Notes: generated from the sequence alone by a model not told the origin. A DNA stretch of 64,000 nt from Euzebya rosea (GCF_003073135.1 NZ_PGDQ01000006.1:124001-188000); one strand, 5' to 3'; numbered from the stretch's first letter, positions 1-9,621 are shown. Program-made: numbers and translations.

Positions 1-1
1 G

Positions 2-961
2 CACCCGGCGGCCGAACACGTCGGCCGGCTGGTCCTCGGCGAGATCGGCGTCGTCGACGACGCGGCGACCCCGGTCGCCCGTGTGCTGGAGGCGGCCGAC
101 CTGCCCGTCCTCGCCCCACCTCCCGGGCCGCGTGACCACAAGCGGACCCGCGGGGTCGTCGCGATCTACGCCGGATCCGACCGCATGGCCGGCGCCGCCA
201 TCCTGTGCGCCAGGGGGGCGCTGCGGGCCGGGGCCGGGCTGATCACCGTCGCCACGCCGCGGGCGGCGGCCGACCGGATCGCCTCCGCCGTCCCGGAGGC
301 GATGACCATGCCGCTGCCCGATGATGTCGACGGCATCGTGGCCGGCGTGCGCGAGGCGGCCGAGAAGGCACACGTCCTGGCGATCGGGCCGGGCCTGGGA
401 CTGGCCGAGGCGACCCAGGAAGCCGTTCGCCGGCTGGTCACCGACGCCGACCGCACGGTCGTGCTCGACGCCGACGGCATCAACGCCTTCCGTGACCACA
501 CCTCGCTGCTGGAGGTCAACCGGACCGTCGACCCGGGCGGCCGTCCCGAGGGCCGGCAGCTGGTCCTGACGCCGCAGGCCAAGGAGCTCGGCCGGCTGGC
601 GGGCACGTCGGGGCACGGCGCCCACGCCCGCCGCACCGAGACCGCCGTCGAGCAGGCCCGGCGGTTCGGCGCCACCCTCGTCGCCAAGGGACCCCGCTCG
701 GTCGTCGCCACCGCGGACGGCCGCGTGTGGATCAACGCCACCGGCGGACCGGCGCTGGCGAGCGGTGGGACCGGCGACGTGCTGACCGGGATCACCGCGG
801 CGCTGATGGCGCAACGTCGTGACCCCGAGAGCGTGGCGGCCGCCGTCCACCTGCACGGCCTCGCCGGCGACCTGGCTGCAGGGCACCTGTCGGCCCGTTC
901 CACCGGCGCCAGCGACGTGGCCGACCACGTCGCGGCCGCCGCCCTCGAGCTCGGGATCTGA
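2..961 (+). CDS. nnr: NAD(P)H-hydrate repair enzyme Nnr, C-terminal part (partial at window edge)
   Basis: The frame is open from the first bases of the window, so the 5' part is missing. The first ~25 residues (HPAAEHVGRLVLGEIGV) resemble the end of the YjeF_N epimerase domain. The rest is the ADP/ATP-dependent (S)-NAD(P)H-hydrate dehydratase domain: a ribokinase-like fold with LDADGINAF, LTPQAKELGRL and the GGTGDVLTG anion-hole motif. The enzyme repairs hydrated NAD(P)H, and in the fused form the epimerase supplies the S-epimer. The stop lies 4 bases before alr, so the two are probably one operon, a common pairing in actinobacteria. The domain call is secure; that the lost part is a full epimerase is inferred. 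Confidence 0.93.
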   Translation, partial: HPAAEHVGRLVLGEIGVVDDAATPVARVLEAADLPVLAPPPGPRDHKRTRGVVAIYAGSDRMAGAAILCARGALRAGAGLITVATPRAAADRIASAVPEAMTMPLPDDVDGIVAGVREAAEKAHVLAIGPGLGLAEATQEAVRRLVTDADRTVVLDADGINAFRDHTSLLEVNRTVDPGGRPEGRQLVLTPQAKELGRLAGTSGHGAHARRTETAVEQARRFGATLVAKGPRSVVATADGRVWINATGGPALASGGTGDVLTGITAALMAQRRDPESVAAAVHLHGLAGDLAAGHLSARSTGASDVADHVAAAALELGI

Positions 962-965
962 CCTC

Positions 966-2090
966 GTGACCCCTCCCCTCCACCGTCCTGTCCGGGCCGA
1001 GATCGACCTCGACGCCATCACCAACAACGCCGCCGTGCTGAACGCCCACTCCGGCGACGCCCAGCTGATGGCCGTCGTGAAGGCCGACGGCTACGGCCAC
1101 GGCGCCGTCCCGGTCGCCCGGGCCGCGCTGGACGGCGGGGCGTCCTGGCTCGGCGTGGCGCTGGTGGAGGAGGGCATCGTGCTGCGCGACGCCGGCATCA
1201 CGGCCCCCGTGCTGGTGCTGTCCGAACCCCCTCCGGCAGCAGCGGCGGCCCTGCTGGACGCCGGCCTGACCCCGACGGTCTACACCCACGGCTTCGCGGC
1301 GGCCCTGACCGCGGCGGCCGGTGACCGCGTGGTCGACGTGCACCTCAAGCTCGACACGGGGATGCGCCGGGTGGGCCTGGCCGAGGAGTACTGGGAGCCC
1401 GCCTTCGCTCGCCTGGCCGCCAGCCCCTCCCTTCGCGTGGCGGGCATCTGGTCCCACCTGGCCGTGGGGGACGAGGCAGGCAACCCCTTCAACGACCTGC
1501 AGGCCGAGCGGTTCGCCCGCGGGCTGGCCATGGCCGAGGCGGCCGGCCTGCGCCCGGACCTGCGGCACCTGTGCAACTCCGGTGGGACCACGCTGTACCC
1601 CGAGCTGCACCACGACATGGTCCGCACCGGGATCGCGCTGTACGGGCTGGAGGCCGCACCCGGCGTGAAGCTGGAGGGCCTGCGGCCCGCCATGTCGATC
1701 AGGGCCGAGCTGTCGCTGGTCAAGCGCGTGCAGCCGGGGGACACCGTCTCCTACGGCCGTCGCTGGACGGCGACCGAGCCGACGGTCATCGGGACGGTGC
1801 CGGCGGGCTATGCCGACGGGATCCGACGTGGCCTTACCGGCAGGGGAGAGGTGACCCACCGCGGGCGCCGCGTCCCGATGGCGGGCACGGTGTGCATGGA
1901 CCAGCTGCTGGTCGACCTCGGCCCCGATGCCGACGCCGACGCCGGCGACGACGTCTGGGTGCTCGGTGGACCGGGCCCCGACCCCGTGACCGCCGAGGAC
2001 TGGGCGGCCTGGCTGGACACCATCACCTACGAGGTCACGTGCGGCATCGGCGTCCGCATCCCCCGCGTCCACCTGCCCCGCTCGGGCTGA
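966..2090 (+). CDS. alr: alanine racemase
   Basis: PLP-dependent racemase that makes D-alanine for peptidoglycan. The 374-residue length fits fold-type III alanine racemases. The PLP lysine lies in VVKADGYGHG near residue 40, and the second catalytic tyrosine in TVSYGRRW near residue 260. The GTG start at 966 is chosen because homologous sequence (RAEIDLDAITNN) begins about 12 residues later and the start sits 4 bases after the nnr stop. An upstream ATG in this frame would run back deep into nnr. A strong hairpin follows the stop. Confidence 0.95.
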   Translation: MTPPLHRPVRAEIDLDAITNNAAVLNAHSGDAQLMAVVKADGYGHGAVPVARAALDGGASWLGVALVEEGIVLRDAGITAPVLVLSEPPPAAAAALLDAGLTPTVYTHGFAAALTAAAGDRVVDVHLKLDTGMRRVGLAEEYWEPAFARLAASPSLRVAGIWSHLAVGDEAGNPFNDLQAERFARGLAMAEAAGLRPDLRHLCNSGGTTLYPELHHDMVRTGIALYGLEAAPGVKLEGLRPAMSIRAELSLVKRVQPGDTVSYGRRWTATEPTVIGTVPAGYADGIRRGLTGRGEVTHRGRRVPMAGTVCMDQLLVDLGPDADADAGDDVWVLGGPGPDPVTAEDWAAWLDTITYEVTCGIGVRIPRVHLPRSG

Positions 2091-2112
2091 CCCGGTCGAC
2101 CGGACAGCCCGA

Positions 2113-2159
2113 CCGCGTGTCGGGTTCCGGGCCGCCCGTCGAGAACACCCGACACGCGG
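2113..2159. terminator. hairpin between convergent alr and AI-2E transporter genes
   Basis: Perfect 12-bp inverted repeat, CCGCGTGTCGGG and its complement, with a 23-base loop. It sits between two convergent stop codons (2090 and 2162). It has no T tract, so it would be an intrinsic-like or Rho-assisted bidirectional terminator. Its GTGTCG...CGACAC ends resemble the repeats inside the ABC permease gene near 18.6 kb. Confidence 0.6.
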
Positions 2160-2161
2160 GC

Positions 2162-3394
2162 TCAGCCGGGCGTGCGGTTGCGGATGTAGCCGACCGTCTG
2201 GGCCGACGCGGCGGCCACGGGGACTGCCAGGAACGCGCCGAGGATGCCCAGCAGGAACCCGCCGGTCGCCAGCGCCATGACGATGGCGAGGGGGTGCAGC
2301 TCGAGCGCCCGGCCGAGGATCAGCGGCTGGAGCAGGTTGCCTTCCAGCGCCTGCACCGCCACGACGACGCCGATGACCAGCAGCGCCGTCCCCGGGCCGT
2401 TGGTGGCCAGGGCCACGATGGCGGCCAGGAAGCCGGAGATGCTGGCACCGACGACGGGGAACAGGCCACCGAAGAAGACGATGACGCCCAGCGGCAGCGC
2501 CAGCGGGACACCCAGCAGCCACAGGCCCAGGCCGATGAACACCGCGTCGACGACGGCCACGGCCAGCTGCCCCTGGATGTAGCCGCCGATCGTGGTCCAC
2601 ATGCGGTCGCCGAGGATCTCGACGTCGCGGTGCAGGGCGTGCGGGAACAGGCTCTTCACCCAGCGGCCGATGGTGGGGCCGTCCTTGAGGTAGAAGAACA
2701 GCACGATCAGCGTCAGCAGCACGCTGGTCGCGCCCTGGAAGAACGCCTGGGCCACACCGAGGGCGCTGCCCGCCGCGGCGCCCACCCCGTCGGACAACCC
2801 GGTGGAGAAGCCCTCCACCAGCTCGTCGAGGTTGATGGGGTCCAGCCCGAACGGGCCGCTGCGGAGGAACTCGTCGATCTGGGTGTAGCCGTCCATGATC
2901 GACGCGCTCAACGTGTCGAGCTGGTCGCCCACGGCCGGGACGATCAGCGCACCGATCCCGCCGATGATCCCCAGCGTCCCGAGCAGGACGATGGCGGCTG
3001 CCGCGGCCGACGGCAGGCCGATCTTCTTCAGCCGGTTCACGAACGGGTACAGGACCGCCGCCGGGAACAACGCGATCACGATGGGGATCACGACGCTCGA
3101 GAGCCGGGCGATGACCACCGCCGATGCGATGACGATGATCGTGATGCCGATCCCCGACCATGCGTAGACGCCGGCGCGGACGGTCGGTCGCTCGGTCAGC
3201 GGACGGCGCAGCAGGACCTCGGCGTCCGGCCGCTCGTCGCCGGGGTGGACCAGCGCGTCGGTGTCCTCCTTGAACACGTCCTCGCCGTCGCCGCCCGGTC
3301 CCGTCTCGCTGGCCGGGGCATGGCGACGGACACGGGCCAGCCGTGCGCGCACGGCTTCGGCGCGGCGTTCGGCGGCGGTCAGCTCCCTCTCCAT
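2162..3394 (-). CDS. AI-2E family transporter (PF01594-type membrane permease)
   Basis: 410-residue polytopic membrane protein with a soluble ~75-residue N terminus rich in charged residues, then two hydrophobic helices, a long loop (about residues 145-210) and a C-terminal helix cluster. It shows family-typical features such as FYLKDGPTIGRW, IGGYIQGQ and an ALEGNLLQPLILGRALELHP stretch. Members are proposed exporters of small molecules or ions; the AI-2 name comes from TqsA and gives no substrate here. The ATG at 3394 is preceded by a GAGGGGAAG ribosome binding site. The gene follows the M18 peptidase on the same strand after 59 bases. Confidence 0.85.
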   Translation of the reverse strand: MERELTAAERRAEAVRARLARVRRHAPASETGPGGDGEDVFKEDTDALVHPGDERPDAEVLLRRPLTERPTVRAGVYAWSGIGITIIVIASAVVIARLSSVVIPIVIALFPAAVLYPFVNRLKKIGLPSAAAAAIVLLGTLGIIGGIGALIVPAVGDQLDTLSASIMDGYTQIDEFLRSGPFGLDPINLDELVEGFSTGLSDGVGAAAGSALGVAQAFFQGATSVLLTLIVLFFYLKDGPTIGRWVKSLFPHALHRDVEILGDRMWTTIGGYIQGQLAVAVVDAVFIGLGLWLLGVPLALPLGVIVFFGGLFPVVGASISGFLAAIVALATNGPGTALLVIGVVVAVQALEGNLLQPLILGRALELHPLAIVMALATGGFLLGILGAFLAVPVAAASAQTVGYIRNRTPG

Positions 3395-3453
3395 CTTCCC
3401 CTCACCCGGCACGGCGGGTTCCTCTCTGCCTCGGACGCGGCGGTCGAACGGCG

Positions 3454-4758
3454 TCAGCTTGCCATGTGTTGGGTCAACGCGCGCGTCAGGTGTGCCAGGT
3501 CCTCGGCGTGGGACTGCTCTCGGATCGAGTGCATCGACAGCAGCGGGCTGCCGATGTCGACCGTGTGGATGCCCAGCCGGGTGGCGGTCAGCGGGCCGAT
3601 GGTCGAGCCGCTGGGGGAGTCGGCGCGGTTGGTGAACGCCTGGACCGGTACGTCCGCCTCGCGACAGCGGTTGATGAACCACGCGGCGGTGCCGGCGTCG
3701 GTGGCGTAGGCCTGGTTGGCGTGGACCTTCACGACGGGGCCGCCGCCCAGGCGAGGCTGGTGGCCGGGGTCGTGGCGGTCGGCGTAGTTCGGGTGCACTG
3801 CGTGGGCGGAGTCGGCGCTGACGAGGATCGACCCGGCGAACGCCCGTGGACGGGCCTGCGGATCGGTGTCGCCGCTTGCGACCACCAAGCGGGACAGGGT
3901 GTCCTCCAGCATCGCGCCGCGGGCACCCTCGGCGCTGCCGGACCCGACCTCCTCGTGGTCGTTGCAGACCACGACCTGGGTCGCCGCGGACAGCGGCGCC
4001 TCGATGATGGCGTCGACGGCGGCGTGGCAGGACACCAGGTTGTCCTGGCGGGGCGCGAACACGAACTGGTCGTCGCGGCCACCGAGGGCGGAGGGCTGGG
4101 TGTCGGCCAGGACCAGGTCCCACGCCAGCAGCTCGTCGGCGCCGACGTGGTCGGTGACCTCCTCGATGATGGAGGCGTCCTCGGCCGCAGCGGACCAGAC
4201 GGGCAGCATGTGCTGCTGCGGGTTGAGCTTCAGGCCCTCGTCGTTGACGGTCCGGTTGAGGTGGATCGCCAGGCTCGGCACGCGCAGCGGCGCGCCCGGC
4301 AGGTGGACCAGCTCGATGTCGCCGTCGCTGGTGACGACCCGGCCGGCCACGGTCAGGTCGCGGTCCAGCCACGTGTAGTGCAGCGGGCCGCCGTAGACCT
4401 CGACGGCCACCTGCCGGTAGCCGGTCCGCTGGACGTCGGCGTGGGGACGCAGGCGGTAGGTGGGCGAGTCGGTGTGGGCGCCGGCGATCCGGAAGCCGGC
4501 GTCCGCCAGCGGGGCCGTCCCGACCCGGAAGGCGATGATCGAGCCGCCATCGCGGACGACGTAGCCGGCGGTCCCGGGCTCGACGGTCCAGCGCGCCCGT
4601 TCGTCGAACGCCACGAACCCGGCGGCCTCCAACCGGGCGGCCAGTCTGGCGACCGCATGGAAGGGGGTGGGGGAGGCGTCGATGAACGCCATCAGGCCCG
4701 CCGGGTCACCCGGCCGGGACTCGTGGTGGATCCCGGCCGGACTGGCGTCGTCGTGCAT
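3454..4758 (-). CDS. apeB: M18 family aminopeptidase
   Basis: 434-residue cytosolic zinc aminopeptidase of the aspartyl aminopeptidase family (probable apeB), removing acidic N-terminal residues from peptides. Visible metal-site motifs are AGAHTDSP near residue 94 and CNDHEEVGS near residue 265, whose first glutamate is the general base. A downstream segment resembles the conserved HPNYADRH metal-binding region. Length matches the family (~430). The ATG overlaps the kgd stop in TGATG, so translation is probably coupled to kgd; a GTG one codon earlier is the alternative start. Confidence 0.93.
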   Translation of the reverse strand: MHDDASPAGIHHESRPGDPAGLMAFIDASPTPFHAVARLAARLEAAGFVAFDERARWTVEPGTAGYVVRDGGSIIAFRVGTAPLADAGFRIAGAHTDSPTYRLRPHADVQRTGYRQVAVEVYGGPLHYTWLDRDLTVAGRVVTSDGDIELVHLPGAPLRVPSLAIHLNRTVNDEGLKLNPQQHMLPVWSAAAEDASIIEEVTDHVGADELLAWDLVLADTQPSALGGRDDQFVFAPRQDNLVSCHAAVDAIIEAPLSAATQVVVCNDHEEVGSGSAEGARGAMLEDTLSRLVVASGDTDPQARPRAFAGSILVSADSAHAVHPNYADRHDPGHQPRLGGGPVVKVHANQAYATDAGTAAWFINRCREADVPVQAFTNRADSPSGSTIGPLTATRLGIHTVDIGSPLLSMHSIREQSHAEDLAHLTRALTQHMAS

Positions 4759-7700
4759 CACAGGCCGCCGAGCGCGTCGTCCATCAGCTTCTCCTGCTCC
4801 AGGTCATGCACGGTGTGCGACCCGGTGGCGGGGCTGGCGGACTGGAAGCGGGTGGACCGCTTCAGCGTGGGCTTGCGGTCGGCGCCGCCGCGGGCCTCGC
4901 CGACGTCCTCGCAGGCGTTGTACAGCAGCCCGCCGACGAACGGCCACGGACCCATGTTCTCGGGCTCGTCCTGCACCCACATCACGTCGGTGGCGTTGGG
5001 GTAGGCCTTGATGGCGTCCACGACCTGCTGGTGCGGCCACGGGTACAGCTGCTCGACCCGGACGACGGCCGCCGGGGCCTGCCGCTCGTCACGGGCGGCG
5101 ATCAGGTCGTGGGCGACCTTGCCCGAGCACAGGACCACACGCGTCACGTCGTCGGCGGGCGGCCCGGTCGGGTCGTCGGTCCAGACCTCCTCGAACTGCC
5201 CGTCGATGAACTGCGAGGCCGGCGAGAGGACGTGCTTGGCGCGCAGCATCGACTTCGGGGAGATGACGACGAGCGGCTTGCGCACCTCACGGTGCATCTG
5301 GCGGCGCAGCAGGTGGAACCACTGGCCGGCGTTGGAGGGTTGGGCGACCTGGATGTTGTCCTGGGCGCACAGCGTCAGCCACCGCTCGATGCGGGCCGAG
5401 GAGTGCTCGGGGCCCTGGCCCTCGTAGCCGTGGGGCAGCAGCACGACGAGGCCGGAGCTCTCGCCCCACTTGTCCTCCGCCGCCGTGATGAACTGGTCGA
5501 TGATGACCTGGGCGCCGTTGGAGAAGTCGCCGAACTGCGCTTCCCACATCGTCAGCGCCTCGGGCCGGACCACGGAGTAGCCGTACTCGAACCCGAGCGC
5601 GCCGAACTCGTGCAGCGGCGAGTCGTAGATCATGAACTGGCCGTGCTCGTCCTCCTCGTGGCCGGGGAGGTTGCGCAGCGGGATGTACTCCGAGCCGTCG
5701 GTGTGGTCGATCAGCACCGAGTGGCGCTGGCTGAACGTCCCGCGGCGGGAGTCCTGGCCGGCGAAGCGGACGCTGATGCCCTCCTGGACGAGGGTGCCCA
5801 GGGCGAGCATCTCCGCGGTCGGCCAGTCGACGCTGTCCTGGGCGAGCTGCTCGGCACGACGGCTGAGCAGCTTGGCCAGCTTGGGGTGCGGCGAGAAGTC
5901 GTCGGGCCAGGTCGTGAGGGCCTTGGTGATCTGCTGGAGGCGGTCCAGCGGCACACCGGTGTGGACGTGCGGCAGCACGCCGACGACCGTCGGCGTCGGG
6001 GGCAGCTCGTTGGTCTCCGGCTTGGAGCCCCTCGTCTGGTTCAGCGCGGACTCCAGCGTGTCCTGGAACCGCTCCAGCGCCTGCTCCGCCTCCTCCAGCG
6101 TCAGGTCACCGCGGTTGACGAGCTCCTCGGTGTAGACCTTGCGGACGCTGCGACGGTTGCGGATCGCCTCGTACATGATCGGCTGGGTGAACGCGGGCTC
6201 GTCGCCCTCGTTGTGCCCGTGACGGCGGTAGCAGATCATGTCCACGACAACGTCGCGGTGGAAGCGCTGGCGGTACGCCAGGGCCATCTCGACCACGCGG
6301 ACGCAGGCCTCGGGGTCGTCGCCGTTCACGTGGATGATCGGCGCGGCGACCATCTTGGCGACGTCGGTGGCGTACTCCGAGGACCGGCTGTGGTGCGGGG
6401 CGGTCGTGAAGCCCAGCTGGTTGTTGACCACGATGTGGACGGTGCCACCGGTCTGGTAGCCCTTCAGCTGGGACATGCCGAGGGTCTCGGCCACGACGCC
6501 CTGGCCGGCGAAGGCCGCGTCACCGTGGATGAGGATCGGCAGGATCGGCCCGTGGTTCGGCGGGTGCTGGCGCTGGTCCTGCTTGGCGCGGACCATGCCC
6601 TCCACGACCGGGTCGACGGCCTCGAGGTGGCTGGGGTTGGCCGCCAGCGACACGGGCAGCTCGCCGCCGTTGGGGGAGCGGTGCAGGCCGCGCGAACCGA
6701 GGTGGTACTTGACGTCGCCGGACCCCTGGACGGAGTCGCCGGGGATGTCACCCTCGAACTCGGAGAAGATCTTGTCGTAGGACTTGCGGAGGATGTTGGC
6801 CAGCACGTTCAGGCGGCCGCGGTGGGCCATGCCGATCACGGCTTCCTGCAGGCCCTCGTCGGCGGCGGCGGACAGCAGCGCGTCGAGCATCGGGATCAGC
6901 GACTCCGACCCCTCCAGGGAGAAGCGCTTCTGGCCCAGGTACTTGGTGCCGAGGAACCGCTCGAAGGCCTCGGCCTCGTTGAGCATGTCCATGATGCGCC
7001 GCTGCGACTCGGCGCTGACGGAGGTCTTGACCCCCTCGACGCGCTCCTGGAACCACTCCTTCTGCTCCGGGTCGGAGATGTGCATGTACTCGATGCCGAC
7101 GGTGCGGCAGTACGCGTCGCGCAGGACACCCAGCAGGTTGCCGAGCGTCATCCGCTCCTTGCCGGCGATCCCGTCGGTGTAGAACTCGCGGTCCAGGTCC
7201 CAGATGGTCAGGCCGTAGGTGGCCGGGTCCAGCTCGGGGTGCACGGCCCGGAAGGTGTGCTGCAGTGGGTTGAGGTGGGCGATCAGGTGACCGCGGACCC
7301 GGTACATGTTGGTCAGCTTCTGCACCGCGATCTGCTTGGCAGCGGCGGCGGCCGGGTCGTTGACGACACGGGTGGAGTTGTCGGTGCGCCAGCGGACCGG
7401 CTCGTAGGGGATCTTCAGGGAGTCGAAGATCTCGTCGTAGAAGCCCTCCTCGCCCAGCAGGCAGTGCTCCATGGACCGCAGGAACATGCCGGACTCGGCG
7501 CCCTGGATGACCCGGTGGTCGTAGGTGGAGGTCATCGTGATGACCTTGCCGATTCCCAGGTCGGCCAGCGTCCGCGGGTCGGAGCCCTTGAACTGGGAGG
7601 GGTAGTCGATCGCGCCGACACCGATGATGGCCGACTGGCCCTTCATCAGGCGGGGGACCGAGCCGACCGTGCCGAGGCCACCCGGGTTGGTCAGGGTGGC

Positions 7701-8468
7701 GGTGGTGCCCTCGAACATCTCCGGGGTCAGCTTGTTGGCCATGACGGCCCGCACCATCTCCTCGTAGGCACGCCAGTACTCGGCGAAGTCCATGGTGTCG
7801 ACCTGCTTGATGCTGGGGACCAGCAGGACACGGCCGCCCTTGCGCTCGACGTCGACGGCCAGGCCCATGGCGAAGTGCTCGGGCTGGTGCACGTACGGCG
7901 TGCCGTCGGCGTCCTCGTGGTAGCTCTTGGTCATCGCCCGGTTGGCGACCATGGCCTTGACCATGGCCCAGCCGATGAGGTGGGTGAAGCTGACCTTGCC
8001 GCCGCGGGTGCGCTTGAGCTGGTTGTTGAGGATCCGGCGGTTGACCTCGAGCAGCTTGGCGGGCACCTCGCGGAACGACGTGGCGGTGGGGACCGTCAGC
8101 GAGGTCTGCATGTTCTCCGCGATGGCGGCGGAGACCCCGCGGATCTTCTGGGCGCCTTCGGGGATCTCGACCTCGACGGCGTCCTTGTCCTCGGACGTGT
8201 CCTTGTCCTTGGTCGCGGGGGCGGCGGCCTGCGGGGCAGCGGCCGGCGCGGTCGTCGCACCGTTGCCCTGCGGCGCCGGACGCGTCGCGGGGATCGCGCC
8301 GTGGGGCGGCACGTAGTCGCTGAAGAAGTCGTGCCAGCTCTCGGGCACGCTGCCCGGGTCGGCAAGGTAGTCGCGGTACAGCTCCTCGACGATCCAGCTG
8401 TTCGCACCGAACGAGTCAGCACCGGAGGAAGGGGAGGGCGCGTCCGCGCGGGAGGCCGTGTCGGCCAT
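4758..8468 (-). CDS. kgd: multifunctional 2-oxoglutarate metabolism enzyme (Kgd/OdhA type)
   Basis: 1236-residue fusion of an E2 succinyltransferase domain to the ThDP-dependent E1 of 2-oxoglutarate dehydrogenase, matching mycobacterial Kgd (~1230 aa) in length and order. The N terminus (SWIVEELYRDYLADPGSVP) is the E1-type helix. A linker rich in Ala and Pro follows. The E2 domain holds the catalytic histidine in TYDHRVIQGAE near residue 316. The E1 domain shows the ThDP motif GDAAFAGQGVV...VNNQLGFTT near residues 645-685. This architecture is actinobacterial and links the TCA cycle with succinyl-transfer or decarboxylation activity. A TACGAT hexamer and AGGTGGTGA lie upstream of the ATG at 8468. 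An ATG further upstream adds unconserved sequence. Confidence 0.96.
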   Translation of the reverse strand: MADTASRADAPSPSSGADSFGANSWIVEELYRDYLADPGSVPESWHDFFSDYVPPHGAIPATRPAPQGNGATTAPAAAPQAAAPATKDKDTSEDKDAVEVEIPEGAQKIRGVSAAIAENMQTSLTVPTATSFREVPAKLLEVNRRILNNQLKRTRGGKVSFTHLIGWAMVKAMVANRAMTKSYHEDADGTPYVHQPEHFAMGLAVDVERKGGRVLLVPSIKQVDTMDFAEYWRAYEEMVRAVMANKLTPEMFEGTTATLTNPGGLGTVGSVPRLMKGQSAIIGVGAIDYPSQFKGSDPRTLADLGIGKVITMTSTYDHRVIQGAESGMFLRSMEHCLLGEEGFYDEIFDSLKIPYEPVRWRTDNSTRVVNDPAAAAAKQIAVQKLTNMYRVRGHLIAHLNPLQHTFRAVHPELDPATYGLTIWDLDREFYTDGIAGKERMTLGNLLGVLRDAYCRTVGIEYMHISDPEQKEWFQERVEGVKTSVSAESQRRIMDMLNEAEAFERFLGTKYLGQKRFSLEGSESLIPMLDALLSAAADEGLQEAVIGMAHRGRLNVLANILRKSYDKIFSEFEGDIPGDSVQGSGDVKYHLGSRGLHRSPNGGELPVSLAANPSHLEAVDPVVEGMVRAKQDQRQHPPNHGPILPILIHGDAAFAGQGVVAETLGMSQLKGYQTGGTVHIVVNNQLGFTTAPHHSRSSEYATDVAKMVAAPIIHVNGDDPEACVRVVEMALAYRQRFHRDVVVDMICYRRHGHNEGDEPAFTQPIMYEAIRNRRSVRKVYTEELVNRGDLTLEEAEQALERFQDTLESALNQTRGSKPETNELPPTPTVVGVLPHVHTGVPLDRLQQITKALTTWPDDFSPHPKLAKLLSRRAEQLAQDSVDWPTAEMLALGTLVQEGISVRFAGQDSRRGTFSQRHSVLIDHTDGSEYIPLRNLPGHEEDEHGQFMIYDSPLHEFGALGFEYGYSVVRPEALTMWEAQFGDFSNGAQVIIDQFITAAEDKWGESSGLVVLLPHGYEGQGPEHSSARIERWLTLCAQDNIQVAQPSNAGQWFHLLRRQMHREVRKPLVVISPKSMLRAKHVLSPASQFIDGQFEEVWTDDPTGPPADDVTRVVLCSGKVAHDLIAARDERQAPAAVVRVEQLYPWPHQQVVDAIKAYPNATDVMWVQDEPENMGPWPFVGGLLYNACEDVGEARGGADRKPTLKRSTRFQSASPATGSHTVHDLEQEKLMDDALGGL

Positions 8469-8565
8469 TGTCAGGTCACCACCTGGGTAGGGAAGGCAGT
8501 CTTCGACCGGCATCGTATCGGCCCCGACCACCTGCGACCCACCGCGGGAGGGACCGGAAGGGCAA

Positions 8566-9621
8566 TCAGCCGGACCGGTCGGTGGCGGAGTGCTGGGCCG
8601 CCCACGTCGCCATCGCGATGCCGCTGGCCACACCGGCGTTGATCGATCGGGTCGAGCCGACCTGCGGGATGTGCAGGACGGCCTCCACGTGGATGCGTGC
8701 CTCGGGTGACAGGCCGGGGCCCTCCTGGCCGAAGACCATCAGGCATCGTTCGGGGAGTGGTTCGGTCAGCAGCGAGCGCGAGCCCGGCAGGTTGTCGATG
8801 CCGATCAGCGTCAGGTCGTGGTCGGCGGCGTACCGGCGCAGCCCCTCGAACCGGTCGTGGTGGTGCACCTCGAGGTAGCGGTCGGTGACCATCGCCCCGC
8901 GCTTGTTCCACTGCCGCTTGCCGACGATGTGGACACCGCCGGCCCCGAAGGCGTTGGCGGTGCGGACGACGGTGCCGATGTTGAGGTCGTGGCGCCAGTT
9001 CTCGATCGCGACGTGGAACGGCCGGGCCGTGGCGGCGAGGTCCGCGCGGATCGCCTCGACCGTCCAGTAGCGGTAGCGGTCGGCGACGTTGCGCCGGTCA
9101 CCGCCGGCCAGCAGCGCCGGGTCGTAGCGGTCGTCGGTCGGCCGGGGTTCGGGATGGGGGCCCACGCCGACCTCGTGCTCGGGATCGGCGCCACGCATCC
9201 GGTGGGTCTCGCAGTCCCACTCGTCGGCAAGGACACCCCAGGCGAGGGTGTCGTCGATGCCGAGGCCCTCGGTCCAGCGGTCCTGACGTGCCCGGGTCTC
9301 CCGCTTGACCCCGAGCCGCCTGGCCAGGGCCGTCGCGGCGGTGTTGCTGCCGGCGGCGGCCGCCTGGACGCGCCGCAGTCCGAGCCCGCCGTCGGCCTGG
9401 GCGGTCAGGGCGAGGGACACGAGCCGCGGGGCGACGTGGCCGGCGATCCCGTGCCGTCGGGCCGGCCCCGAGACGGTGATCGACCCCCGGCCGGCGTGGG
9501 TGGCGGTGTCGATGCGCACGTGGAAGGCCCCGACGACCTCACCGTCGTCGAGCGCGATCTGCCCGGCGGCGGCATCCCTGCCGACGTGGTCGGCCACGAT
9601 CCGAACACGACCGACGGCCAC
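8566..9621 (-). CDS. GNAT acetyltransferase-like domain fused to SpoU/TrmH-type RNA 2'-O-methyltransferase
   Basis: About 351 residues. Residues 1-130 look like a GNAT N-acetyltransferase: RRHGIAGHVAPRLVSLAL stands where the acetyl-CoA loop is expected, followed by an N-x-A-A...RLG segment and a D-x-LAWGVLADEW end. Residues 190-351 are a SpoU/SPOUT methyltransferase with motif 1 NIGTVVRTANAFG, motif 2 FGQEGPGLSPE and motif 3 IPQVGSTRSINAGVASG. The MTase half would 2'-O-methylate a tRNA or rRNA ribose using SAM. The substrate of the GNAT half is unknown. Coding-like sequence (DPWTPPDAPLAP) precedes the GTG at 9621 in frame, so the true start may be upstream and non-canonical. Confidence 0.82.
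   Translation of the reverse strand: MAVGRVRIVADHVGRDAAAGQIALDDGEVVGAFHVRIDTATHAGRGSITVSGPARRHGIAGHVAPRLVSLALTAQADGGLGLRRVQAAAAGSNTAATALARRLGVKRETRARQDRWTEGLGIDDTLAWGVLADEWDCETHRMRGADPEHEVGVGPHPEPRPTDDRYDPALLAGGDRRNVADRYRYWTVEAIRADLAATARPFHVAIENWRHDLNIGTVVRTANAFGAGGVHIVGKRQWNKRGAMVTDRYLEVHHHDRFEGLRRYAADHDLTLIGIDNLPGSRSLLTEPLPERCLMVFGQEGPGLSPEARIHVEAVLHIPQVGSTRSINAGVASGIAMATWAAQHSATDRSG

Noticed and set aside
4806-8642. Very long open frame on the plus strand opposite kgd (over 1200 codons)
   Set aside because: Mirror of the high-GC codon structure of kgd. The translation is Gly/Arg/Val-rich with no motifs, while the opposite strand is an unmistakable enzyme.
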